DNA of 64,000 nucleotides. Origin: Thelephora terrestris. Lineage: Eukaryota > Basidiomycota > Agaricomycetes > Thelephorales > Thelephoraceae. This document shows, piece by piece, positions 45,379 to 55,711 of this stretch; position 1 is the first letter of the stretch, and every line of letters begins with the position of its first letter. The stretch covers positions 992,001-1,056,000 of the forward strand of contig WIUZ02000009.1 in assembly GCA_015956445.1 (NCBI GenBank), in the 5' to 3' direction. The notes beneath the pieces were generated by a model. That model ran no database searches. It was not told where the DNA came from and was given only the letters and a program-made list of their open reading frames with translations. The position numbers and the translations under genes are program-made.

Positions 45379-46282
45379 ATGTCTGCTTTCTCTGCCAACA
45401 ACATCGTGCTCAATGCTGCCGCTACCCCCTTCGCCCCGTCCTCCGAGACGGCCGCTCCCTACGACGTGGAGCAACATTTATATGACTCCCCCGCCAACAT
45501 CGCCCATGACAACCAGGTTGCCATTGATTTCCTTACCGTTCACAATGCCCCTGCCGAGTTCTGGGAGCAAGCTGGGTATGAAGACCCCAGGCTTTCTGGG
45601 CCTGTGGTCCGGGCTCAACACCCTGGAGCCGTTCGTCTGTTGGATGCTATGGAGAGGGAGAGGGAGGATCGGATTGCGAAATTGGAGAAGCGGGTGGACC
45701 TCATGTACGTCATCATGAATAGTTTGAATGATGACTTCTCTCACTTTGCTTTGGAACATTGGGGACCTTTCCAGGCATCTCTCTTCCGATATTTCGGACA
45801 CCAATGTCGCGGGGCTTATTGCACCGACCCCCCTTGCAAGTCCCCAGTCATCCCTTCGCCACCGCCAGGATCAGGGCGTTCCTCTCCCTCCATCCCCTCC
45901 CTGGAGTCCTGCCCCAGTTCGCCAGATGGTGGAGAGGTCCCAGAAGAAGAAGACCCGCAAGAGTCCGATGACTCGTTCTGGTCAACGTTGTCGTCCCTCC
46001 GACAAGTCACGGCAGGTGAAGATGAAGTTGAAGGTGGAAGTGGCGGGTCTCCAAGACCGCTATGGGTTCTCCTTAGTGAGCGGGGCCTTGCTGGACGTGC
46101 GGCAAGAGATGTATGAGAGTCTGTCTCATGATGTGTTAGGGTGTAGGGAGTGTTGGCAGGATCCGGTAACGCGAGAGTGGTCTTACTGTCCTGAGAGTAT
46201 TCATAACCCTCACCACTTCGCTCATCACTGCCCTTATCCTCAGAACTGCTCTTGTGACATCGACCCGTTTGTTCTCGTTTAA
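45379..46282 (+). CDS. Unknown Cys/His-cluster protein, uninterrupted paralog
   Basis: Starts MSAFSANNIVLNAAATPF and runs through PYDVEQHLYDSPANIAHDNQ, KRVDLMYVIMNSLNDDFSHF and QCRGAYCTDPPCKSP into a Ser/Pro/Glu-rich region. The frame then ends at 46116. The conserved tail continues in another frame to 46282 (KLKVEVAGLQDRYGFSLVSG, GCRECWQDP, PHHFAHHCPYPQNCSCD), so an intron near 46,000 probably switches frame; I could not fix its borders. Cys and His are regularly spaced, as in a zinc-binding knuckle, but no known zinc domain is recognised. The gene at 63,073 is a clear paralog over the whole length. Function unknown. Confidence 0.55.
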
Positions 46283-46823
46283 GTTCGTAGTCCTTTTTAG
46301 CCTCCTTTGTACTATTATTACTGCGAATGAGACCAATGTCTTGAATGATTTGTGAGATTTTGTTTACTATGTCACGCGTTCGTGACAACCCCCTTTCATT
46401 TCCTTTATTTAATGTCTCATCACCACTAAGTCAGTTGGTGCCCTGCCCTAAACACGGCGGTAAACTGTTTATTATGCAATATGCCCTATGTTTAACGACT
46501 CAAAGTCCAATACATGGAACATGCTACTAGTCAAGATACCCCAGAAGACCCGAGGTATAATACATGTACCGGCGGACCTTCATATGAAGATCCCCCCTAC
46601 CTGGCCCTCTGTTGCCCCTGAACGACTAGTAGATATTCAGGCTACCGACAACAAGGGATGTATTAATAAGTGTTGCGCGTTGACCTCTTGCAGAAGTCAA
46701 CCGGCTTATTAATCTGACCCTTGGATTGGACTTATGAAAACCATTATGCTTTACGACTCATGGACCACATGCAAAAGACAAGAGAGAAGACTAATCCCGG
46801 AAGCCATCATACAAAAGGATTAT

Positions 46824-47156
46824 TTAATCAAGGTCTCTGCAAATCCTCTGTACTGCTTCCAAGGCAGTCCTCACCAACTCCTTGTTCGCCCAGTTCTGCT
46901 GCCTAATCTCGTTTGGATCTACATCGGACAGATTGTCATAATTAGGAAGCTCCGTATCAGAGTTCAGTTCCGAGTCAGGAACAAACTCGGCGTACGGATC
47001 AAACTCCAAATGAGGAGTGTCCCTGCGAACAACTCCGGTGTTCCGGTAGAACTCTTCCTCGCGAATCTCAATGACTTCGTCATCGATCGGGACCAACTGG
47101 TTCTCGTACTGAACCATCAACCGAGCAGGTGGAGACTTGGCCCACTCTGGAATCAT
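46824..47156 (-). CDS. Acidic 110-residue frame downstream of coiled-coil gene
   Basis: From MIPEWAKSPPARLMVQYENQ, through VPIDDEVIEIREEEFYRN and FDPYAEFVPDSELNSDTELP, to a stop at 46824. Strongly acidic with low complexity but protein-like. It lies 18 nt beyond the stop of the coiled-coil gene on the same strand and may be a separate gene or an alternative 3' exon. No family recognised. Confidence 0.35.
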   Translation of the reverse strand: MIPEWAKSPPARLMVQYENQLVPIDDEVIEIREEEFYRNTGVVRRDTPHLEFDPYAEFVPDSELNSDTELPNYDNLSDVDPNEIRQQNWANKELVRTALEAVQRICRDLD

Positions 47157-47174
47157 CAGCTCCTCTTCCTCAAC

Positions 47175-48034
47175 TCAAACCCCCTCTCCTTGACACCTCC
47201 TCTGGAGATCACGGACTTCCCCGGTCAACTCCAAGACACGACAGGTAAGACAAACCTAAAAGGGAAAGGGTTAGAATGATGACAAATATCTTCTAGCCCT
47301 ACCCCTTACCCTGTCATCTTCCAATCGACCAACTTGATTGACCAAACTCGGAATCAAGTTCGTCTGGGTAACCAGACCCCGGATCAAGCCCCTCAACGTG
47401 ATCACCTCTCCCTAAAGAAAGTTTGAGTTAGAAAAGTCAATTACTCCCGACCCAAACTTTCTTACCTTCAACCGATCAATTGCCATACCCTGCTGTTCTT
47501 GTTCATCCTCTGTCTTCAACGTCCATTCCTGGAACCCGGGACAGTCCTTCTCAAGCTTTTCAATCTCTTCGCAGTGACCATCAACTCGCTCATTCACATG
47601 AGCTATCTCGTCCATTAACATAACACCGATGTTGCTCGTGTGAAAAACGCTAGCATTGAGGACCAAGTTGAAAGTTTCGTTCGTCTTGGTAACAAACTCA
47701 ATGCCATGACCCAAGAGTTCAGCCGTATAGGGGTTAGTCTCAATACGCGCCAACTTGCACCGAGACACCCTTCGAGAAGCCTGGATGAAATCCCTAAAAG
47801 GAGTTAGCTTAGATTCCTAAACCGGAATGCATAAGCAGGTCCCCCGCCTAAGTTGGAAAACCCTTCCGTAGGGTCAGCGGTGGCGGAGCGGTCCAGAACA
47901 CTCCCCAAACTAGGATAGGGACGGGACCTATCGTTGCGGGCATGGGTGAAACAGTTGATGTTGTAGTTGGTCTCCTGAACAGGAGAGTTGGAGGTAGAGT
48001 GACGGGTGGGGATACGAGTAGAGGCATGTGGCAT
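47175..48034 (-). CDS. Coiled-coil protein of unknown function, 240 residues
   Basis: Four exons (48034-47823, 47793-47466, 47411-47310, 47255-47175) join in phase; the first intron is very short (29 nt), the others about 54 nt. Contents in order are a polar N-terminus MPHASTRIPTRHSTS, CKLARIETNPYTAELLGHGI, EFVTKTNETFNLVLNASVFH and a coiled coil HVNERVDGHCEEIEKLEKDC. Further heptads follow: LIPSLVNQVGRLEDDR and CLTCRVLELTGEVRDLQRRC. Layout (short folded part, then split coiled coil) is like the gene at 51.1-51.9 kb, though sequence similarity is weak. No enzymatic motif is visible. Confidence 0.55.
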
Positions 48035-49474
48035 GTTGGCTGTGTGTAACAAAGGTGGATTTGTTGGGAGACCTAGTCATCCAACCCCCTTTGGTTATAT
48101 ACTGTCAGGGCCACTCTACCCCAACAACTACCAGTGCACTGAGCCGACTCTGCAGAGTACTCACTGTCCAACTAGCTTGTGAGAGAACAATCACGTCTCT
48201 ATTCTTCCGGTAGGTTGTCTGAGGTCACTACAAGTCAGGTCGAAATCCTAAAGAGAAACCCAACCTAAACCGTACTTCGTTCGGTTTAACAGACAAGGGT
48301 TTATCTCTACAACAGGATTGATGACTCCACCAGGTGATCGACTGGACGCTCAAGGTGTTCTAATATGAACGCTGGGGTTCTATAGTTACGAGGCGCAGTT
48401 GACGCGCAGAGTGGGAGGGAGAGCAGATGGGGATGTCTTGGATCAATCAAGAAACTCTGACTTGTCCTTAACTGCAACTGGGCTGAGAAGGGCAGAGGAT
48501 TTCCTGAGGTAACAAAACTAAGGTACTACAATACAGCCACAGTTGCTACTTATACTAAAGGAGTGGCCATGACGTCAATACCCTAATATACCCTTATCGA
48601 GTCCGAACAAAGGGAGATAAGGAGTGTGAGAACGCTAAGTAAGGGAAGCGAGCAATTATGACGCGTGAGAGAATAAAGGACAAAGGGCTTTACTAGCGTG
48701 TGAAGGATTGCATAAAAGATAACGAATGTCCGCATGAAACATAGGGGTAAAGATAACACTAGTCCTAAAAGAAAGAGGGGCATGGGTTCATGAAAGTTCG
48801 TACCTGGGGATCACACCCAAGGGTCAGGTGAGAATCTTCTTGGATGCTTCCTTTGGAGAGGCCAAAGATAGAGACCATACATCATCCCTTGTTGTCTGTA
48901 GGCGGTAACAGCATCACGGACCAGTGGCAACCTCAATGTACGTCCGAACATGAGGAGGTCGGGCCTAGACTCATGGGACATGAGGGATTACAGATTTGCT
49001 GGTGTTTCACGCTAATGGCTACTTCCACATTCACTTGGCCAAACAAAAGGAGTCTAAGGCACTCCTTCCGAATAACGGCGATTCCTTCCTCCGGTTAGGA
49101 GACTGTGATGTGACTGTCCACGTGTGTGATCAGGGTACAGGGTTGGTTGTTATCGTGATGTCATAAATGAGTCATCAGGGTCGTGAAAGGGTTCGTAAAG
49201 GGGTTGTCAAGGTCATGAGACCTATTTTTAGTGCGTGCGCGTTCTAGGCGTTCCGGAACGAAGTTCTTCCAAGGCTGTCCCACGGGCTGAGGTGTCAGCT
49301 TGATGTAGTAAGCCAATGATGATGGTACAGGGGCGGAAGTTGATGTGACCCGGACCAATGAGGTTCGTTGAGGTAGGTCACGTGAAGGATCACCGATCTA
49401 GGCTATAAGAAGGACGTCTTCTTGGAGCCATCCTTGATCAGCAACACCAGCAACTTCCCCATCATCTTACCAAC
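48035..49474. other. Intergenic inside repeat block
   Basis: About 1.4 kb without a supportable gene. It holds the promoters of the coiled-coil gene (left) and of the gene starting at 49,475 (right). Confidence 0.35.
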
Positions 49475-52400
49475 ATGTCTTTTCCAAACAACCACACCTA
49501 CAAAGTCGCCAACGGCATCTCCACCATCTCCCGTATTGACCGCCGTGCCGCCAACCGCAAGACCTATGCCAATGAGGCGGGGGTTCCCTATACCACCAAT
49601 GAACAGGTATCACTGGGGGCAAGGGTTGGTTTACTGAGTTAGTAAACTGTGAGTAAATCACAAGTCAATGGAAAAAGAACCTAGTGAAATACTTGCCTGG
49701 CAAGCGCAAAGCAAATTCACAATTTACTGAGCCAATTTACCTGCAATTTACTGGGTTCAGTATGCGCTCAGTACGTTTACAGTTTACTGGGTCATGTGAC
49801 CACAGTTTCCCCATTAGGTAAACCTCGGAAAATTTCACAATTTACTGAATAAATTTACCTGCAGTTTACTGAGCCACTTGCCCAATCAGTATGTTTTTAA
49901 TTTGCTGAGTGGTTTGATCACGGTTTACTGGACTCAGTAAACTGGAAAAAAACCAAATTGGCTTACTGACGACATCCCTGATTGGTCAATTTTAAAAATA
50001 ACCGAAAATTTACCTGGACGTGTCATTGTCAGTAAACTGCAAGTTTTCTTTCAGTAAATTGGAAATACACGTCAGGTAAACTGGGAAAACACATGATGAT
50101 TTGATCGTGGTTTGCTAGACTCAGTAAATCAGAAAAAAACCTAACCAGTTTACTGACGATGTACCTGATTGGCTAATTTGAAAAAAAACTCGAAATTTTA
50201 CCAGGACGTGTCTTTATCAGTAAACTGCAAGTTTTCTTTCAGTAAATCGCAAGTACACATAATGTAAACCAGAAAACACGTAAACTTTGAATTTACTTAC
50301 AGTTTACACGTGTTTTCTGGTTTACATTATGTGTACTTGCGATTTACTGAAAGAAAACTTGCAGTTTACTGATAAAGACACATCCTGGTAAAATTTCGAG
50401 TTTTTTTTCAAATTAGCCAATCAGGTACATCGTCAGTAAACTGGTTAGGTTTTTTTCTGATTTACTGAGTCTAGCAAACCATGATCAAATCATCATGTGT
50501 TTTCCCAGTTTACCTGACGTGTATTTCCAATTTACTGAAAGAAAACTTGCAGTTTACTGACAATGACACGTCCAGGTAAATTTTCGGTTATTTTTAAAAT
50601 TGACCAATCAGGGATGTCGTCAGTAAGCCAATTTGGTTTTTTTCCAGTTTACTGAGTCCAGTAAACCGTGATCAAACCACTCAGCAAATTAAAAACATAC
50701 TGATTGGGCAAGTGGCTCAGTAAACTGCAGGTAAATTTATTCAGTAAATTGTGAAATTTTCCGAGGTTTACCTAATGGGGAAACTGTGGTCACATGACCC
50801 AGTAAACTGTAAACGTACTGAGCGCATACTGAACCCAGTAAATTGCAGGTAAATTGGCTCAGTAAATTGTGAATTTGCTTTGCGCTTGCCAGGCAAGTAT
50901 TTCACTAGGTTCTTTTTCCATTGACTTGTGATTTACTTGCAGTTTACTAACTCAGTAAACCAACCCCTGCCCCCAGTGTATGGGGAGATCTAGTGCTTCT
51001 TATGTTTGTACTAACACCTTCCTCTAGGTAGAGGTTATGTTCTTTTGGCGTTGAGGTCAAACTAGCGGCTTCTAGATCTTAGAGGTCGTCAAGCAGGTGG
51101 ACGTCGAACGTCTCCGGGAGACGATCCCACATTTGATGGGGTTGACCTGGGATGATGAGCTCTGGGTCTGGTCCATGATCGCTGAGAAGGTGATCTTTCA
51201 AATGAGGGGTCGGTTCGGGGAGTTGGAGCATCCTATCAAAAAGGAGCTCTGGTACACCCTGCAGAGAGGAATCTATGATCAGGACCTGTTGGAGCACGGT
51301 GCAACCGTTCCTCGGGCCGTCCGCCACGCTACTGCTTCCACTACACTATTGTGGTCGCTCGTTCAAGAGGGGGAAAGCCGAGTAGGTTTTCCGTTTGGAT
51401 ATTCGAGTATGACTCTCAATTAACCAAACTGCCTAGGTCAAACGTTTGGAGCGCGAGGTGAAGGAGGCGAAAGCAGACGTCCTTTGTCTGTCCGCAGAGG
51501 GTCTGCAAATGAAGGAAACCTTGGCCGACTTCCAAAAGGGGACGAACGAGGCATTGGCAGCAATGATGCTCAACCATCAGGAGCTAGTCGCTGGTCTGAA
51601 GGTCAGGGATACCAACATTCGGGGTGCTTTGGATGCGAGGGACGATCGCCTGGATAGGCACTCAAAGAAGATCGGGGATGAGGGCCGCAAGGTAATGCCG
51701 CTTTCATCATTTTCTTTATGAATGATGGAAGCTGACATTTCCTAGATTGAGGAACTCGAGGATCTGGTGTCCGTGTTGACGGCACGGGTCGAGTCCTTGC
51801 AGGACAAGACCTACAACTGCAAGGAAGGTCCTGTGTTGGTTGGACAGGGTATGGCCGACGTTCCGTTCGAGCTGGAGTGCGCCGACGAGGTGGTACTCCC
51901 GTCACCTAACCTGACGTCTTATCACTGGGGGCAAGGGGTGGTGTTCTGGTCCAGAAGATTGCAAGTTCATTGCAAGGAAATGGATGATGTACCTGGCAAA
52001 AACCAACCCAGAACATCACAAACACATTCTGAATTTTCCAGGCCAATTTCCTTGCAGTGTTCTGGGACAGGAAATGGTCAGTACATTCACAATGTTCCAG
52101 TGATGTTCCAATTAGGTAAGCCATGGGTACATTCAGAATTTTCCCAAAGAAAGTAACCTCGATGTCGACGATCAGCGCATTTACAATGTTCCTGGTCAGG
52201 AAAATTCAAAATGTACCCAAACAGTGTTTTTGCAGTGTTCTGGGTTGGTAAATTCAGAATGTACTGGTGCCATCGACTGTGATGTACTGAGTTTGGCAAA
52301 CATCAGGAACACTGCAGGAACACTGCAAGGAAACTGGAAAAACCAGGAACATCACAAGTTCATTCAAAATGTTCCTGGTTTTTCCAGTTTCCTTGCAGTG

Positions 52401-53507
52401 TTCCTGCAGTGTTCCTGATGTTTGCCAAACTCAGTACATCACAGTCGATGGCACCAGTACATTCTGAATTTACCAACCCAGAACACTGCAAAAACACTGT
52501 TTGGGTACATTTTGAATTTTCCTGACCAGGAACATTGTAAATGCGCTGATCGTCGACATCGAGGTTACTTTCTTTGGGAAAATTCTGAATGTACCCATGG
52601 CTTACCTAATTGGAACATCACTGGAACATTGTGAATGTACTGACCATTTCCTGTCCCAGAACACTGCAAGGAAATTGGCCTGGAAAATTCAGAATGTGTT
52701 TGTGATGTTCTGGGTTGGTTTTTGCCAGGTACATCATCCATTTCCTTGCAATGAACTTGCAATCTTCTGGACCAGAACACCACCCCTTGCCCCCAGTGTA
52801 TGCCACACCTCTGATCGAGAACGCGGTGCCCGTTCCAACTCCGGCTCCGGCTTCGACGTTGGCCGAGTCTGACAAGGAGAACTGTCGGCGTTGCCCGCTG
52901 CAGCCGATCAGTCAGTTGGTCAAGATTGAGGATGAGGTCATGGTCGTTGACTGGGCCAAAGATGCTCCGAGGGTCGCCGAGGTACGTCCGGTGATAACAG
53001 GGCAGCGTTGTAAACACTCTCGACGCCGTGTTGCTCATCGCATGGCGCCTTCCACTAACCCGTACCCGTGTCCAGTTGAATCGGATGGTGACCAGTCTGG
53101 TCAAGGTGAGGGACGAGGATACCGATATCGGGTCAACCGTTCCTACCGACAGGTCAAGTCAGAGATCCAGCGCAGGCACCTCACCCGACTTGCAGTACAG
53201 GATTCTGCCCAGGGGTCCGACGAGGGAGACGGAGGGTCTCTTGAGGACTACGTCGACAGTGCTGCCAAGCAGTCACCCGGTGATGGAGATGTGGGACCAG
53301 GTGTTCAGCAGTTCGGTGACATCTGGGAGGCTGATCGGTCCGCTCGAAGGTATCTCTTCCTATTGGCTTGAACTAGAGGTTCAGTTGAGTGCGGAAGATG
53401 GTGACGCCATGTTTGGAGAGATCCTTGCAAGGAGGGGACGGTTCTTCGATCTCCAGGATGGAACACTGATGACCATGAGGCCTGCCGTCGATAGAGTTGA
53501 CTTTTGA
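49475..53507 (+). CDS. Unknown multi-exon coiled-coil gene split by two foldback insertions (copy b)
   Basis: Exon 1 (49475-49606) encodes MSFPNNHTYKVANGISTISR to TTNEQ. Its donor is followed by the first foldback element. Downstream exons at 51076-51381 (VERLRETIPHLMGLTWDDEL), 51437-51691 (VKRLEREVKEAKADVLCLSA, heptad-rich) and from 51746 (IEELEDLVSVLTARVESLQD) join in phase. The last is interrupted at 51,922 by the second foldback element and resumes at 52,799 (ATPLIENAVPVPTPAPASTL, CPLQPISQLVKIEDEVMVVD). The tail matches copies a and c. A 6-nt exon (GTAGAG, about 51,029-51,034) may join exon 1 to the exon at 51,076. No domain other than coiled coil is recognised. Confidence 0.5.
49611..50978. 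mobile_element. Foldback DNA element 1 (1,368 bp palindrome)
   Basis: Starts CACTGGGGGCAAGG and ends with its reverse complement, flanked by TAT on both sides (49,608-49,610 and 50,979-50,981). The whole element is one near-perfect inverted repeat with centre near 50,294. The arms (about 680 bp) differ by only a few bases, including a 2-bp indel at the centre. Each arm is packed with about fifteen variants of CAGTAAACTG/CAGTTTACTG. It has no coding capacity, so it must use a transposase supplied elsewhere. It lies in an intron, just after the donor GTAT. Confidence 0.88.
51923..52798. mobile_element. Foldback DNA element 2 (876 bp palindrome) with empty-site control
   Basis: Starts CACTGGGGGCAAGGGGTGG and ends with its reverse complement, flanked by TAT (51,920-51,922 and 52,799-52,801). 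The arms are about 428 bp with a non-palindromic centre of about 20 nt (52,351-52,370), and appear identical where compared. Internal words are variants of CAGGAACATT and CCAGAACACTGC. The tandem gene copy at 53.7 kb has only TAT at the same place (53,899-53,901), which proves the ends and a 3-bp target duplication. No coding capacity. Confidence 0.92.
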
Positions 53508-53692
53508 GGACGTTGGATAAGCATTAGTATAGCCATGTTGTTCGTATTGCAGTGAATGGATTGCGCGTTGTGTGTGTTTGAATGATTGGAATGAAGGATA
53601 AGGAGTGTGAAGCATTCAAACATAAGAAATGGTAAGAAGAGTTCGAAGAAAGAGCGTGTTATAAAAAGCCGAAAAATACCATGTTCCTGACA
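53508..53692 (+). repeat. Element terminus b
   Basis: 3' flank of copy b, ending TACCATGTTCCTGACA at 53,677-53,692, nearly identical to the tails after copies a and c. Confidence 0.7.
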
Positions 53693-53725
53693 GGTTTATG
53701 CAATGACTGAAGACTTTCCTTCTAG

Positions 53726-54608
53726 ATCGAGGAGCTCGAGGATCTGGTGTCTGTGTTGACAACACGGGTCGAGTCTTTGCAGGACAAGGCCTGCAACTGC
53801 AAGGAAGGTCCTGTGTTGGTTGGGCAGGGAACTTCCAACATTCCATTTGAGTTGGAGTATGCCGACGAGGTGGTACTCCCATTGCCTAACCCGTTGTCCT
53901 ATGCCATGCCTCCGATCGAGAACACAGTTCCCGTCCCGACTACGGCTCCGGCTTCTACTTTGGCCGAGTCCGACAAGGAGAACTGTCGGTGTTGCCCGCT
54001 GCAGCCGATCAGGCAGCTGGTGAAGATCGAGGATGAGGTCATGGTCGTTGACCGGGCCAAAGATGCTCCGAGGGTCGCCGAGGTATGTCCGGCGATAACA
54101 GGGCAGCGTTGTAAACACTCTCAACGCCGTTTTGCTCATCATATGGCGCCTTCGGCTAATCCTTACCCGCGTCCAGTTGAGTCGGATGGTGACCAGTCTG
54201 GTCGAGGTGAGGGAGGAAGATTTCGATATCGGGTCAACCATCCCAACCGACAGGTTGAGTCAGAGGTCCAGCGTAGGCACCTCACCCGACTCGCAGTACA
54301 GGATCCTGGCCAGGCCTCCAATGAGGGAGATGGAGGGTCGCTCTTTGATTACGTCGACAGTGCTGCCAAACAGTCACCCAGTGATGGAGATGTGGGACCA
54401 AGTGTTCTGCAGTTCAGTGACATCTGGGAGGCTGATTGGTCCGCTCGAAGGAGTCTCTTCCTATCGGCTTGAACTAGACGTTCAGTTGAGTGCGGAGGAT
54501 GGGGACGCCATGTTTGGCGAGATCCTTGTGAGGAGGGGCCGGTTCTTCAATCTCCGGGATGGAACATTGATGACCATGAGGCCTGCCGTAGATAGGATCG
54601 ACTTTTGA
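53726..54608 (+). CDS. Tandem partial copy c of the repeated gene
   Basis: Begins in the middle of an intron (acceptor at 53,725) with IEELEDLVSVLTTRVESLQD, directly after terminus b, so exons upstream of this point are missing. It continues through CNCKEGPVLVGQGTSNIPFE, PLSYAMPPIENTVPVPTTAP and CPLQPIRQLVKIEDEVMVVD. One frame stops at 54,472 (SLFLSA). The conserved tail ends RPAVDRIDF in another frame at 54,608. Against copy b it lacks the foldback element, so it preserves the pre-insertion state. Function unknown. Confidence 0.5.
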
Positions 54609-54794
54609 ATGGACTCATATAAGCATTGTATAACCTTGTAGTTCCATTGTGCCGTGAATGTATGCGCTTTGTGTGTGTTTTGAATGATGGGAGTGAAGGA
54701 TAAGGAGTGTGAATCATTCAAACATAAGAAATGGTAAGAAGAGTTCGAAGAAAGAGCATGTTATAAAAAGTTTAAAAATACCATGTTCCTGACA
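54609..54794 (+). repeat. Element terminus c
   Basis: Tail like a and b, ending CCATGTTCCTGACA at 54,781-54,794, followed by sequence unlike that after a or b. Confidence 0.7.
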
Positions 54795-55711
54795 TATACC
54801 AAATGCCACGCCCCTTCCATGATTCAGGAGCTGAGTCATCTTTTCTATTGTTTACTGCGCATGACCCACATGACATCATATGCCCCTATCTTTAGTCATA
54901 TGCTCCCCTTTTGCTATTGGCTGTTAGTCAGCCATACCCACATTCCTTCCGAACATTCTCAGGATACGTCATGCTTTGTAACTGCTTTGTAATGCTCTCA
55001 AATTGCTATTGGCTGCCACACTTTCGTTTATCAGCTGATAATTTGTAGCATTAGTCACCATGTAACGCACAGACCATGCAGTGCTGTGCACAGACCATGT
55101 TTGTCTGTGTTTGTATCATTAGTGTAGTTACTTGTCACTGTCACGTCACAAATCTAAGTAGTATATATACTCAGAGTAGTTTAGCCTGTACTCCTTAGAT
55201 TTTTTATCATCAGACTCTCCATGACCTCTACTGCTGTGTGCTAAGAGCAAGAGTATCTGAAGAACCTTGTCTCCTTCTTTCTCCCCCTCTCTAATCTAAG
55301 TCTGTGAAGAGACTTCCGATATCCCTGGGTTTGCAACAAGGTTATAACTGTGTGTTTGACCCTTGAGTGTGAAAGGTTAGCAAGAGTGCTATTGAACTGT
55401 AGAGGTTGCGTCGGCCTGACACCTCTCATCAAATCTTCCTTTCAGAACCCCCTCGGAACTCTTTCGGACTCTCGCAATCTCTCTGCTTTTCTTGCTTTGT
55501 CTCTAGCTCTCTTCTGGTCTCTCCACCTTTGCGCTTTCTTCGCAACTGTTCCCCAGTTGCTGCTAGGAGTTCCTTGACACTGTACAACCTAGGATCCACC
55601 TTCACAGGAACTCTCTGGGCCTTGATCCTCTGTCTTCATGGAGGTCCCCCAGAAGAACCCCTGTTCAGCATCCCATTGTTTTTGGATGTATATAATCCAT
55701 GAGGCTCCTTG
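54795..55711 (+). promoter_or_regulatory. Upstream region of the 63-kb gene, cut off by Plavaka insertion
   Basis: No gene is supported. A TATATATA stretch lies near 55,160 and a CT-rich stretch near 55,430-55,560. The right end carries TATATAA at 55,689-55,695, positioned as the TATA box of the gene at 63,073 if the Plavaka element is ignored. Its general look (TATA, then pyrimidine-rich) could also fit an LTR, but I find no matching second copy or clear end repeats. Confidence 0.4.
55689..55695 (+). promoter_or_regulatory. TATA box separated from its gene
   Basis: TATATAA lies 17 bp before the left end of the Plavaka element. Without the element it would be about 103 bp before the ATG at 63,073, against 98 bp in the 45-kb paralog. 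Confidence 0.5.

Noticed and set aside
49611-50978. CRISPR-like array, because of many short recurring words
   Set aside because: The words are degenerate, unevenly spaced and arranged as one inverted repeat; the genome is eukaryotic.
52087-52634. Two identical 70-residue frames on opposite strands
   Set aside because: They are the two arms of foldback element 2, not genes.
49611-52798. Palindromes as assembly artefacts
   Set aside because: Each has precise ends, a 3-bp duplication and shared terminal sequence with the other. One has an empty-site counterpart in copy c. An artefact would not produce these.
54795-55711. Possible solo LTR (TATA, pyrimidine stretch, about 0.9 kb)
   Set aside because: No second copy, no matching end repeats and no target duplication could be found. 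It is better explained as the upstream region of the gene at 63,073.
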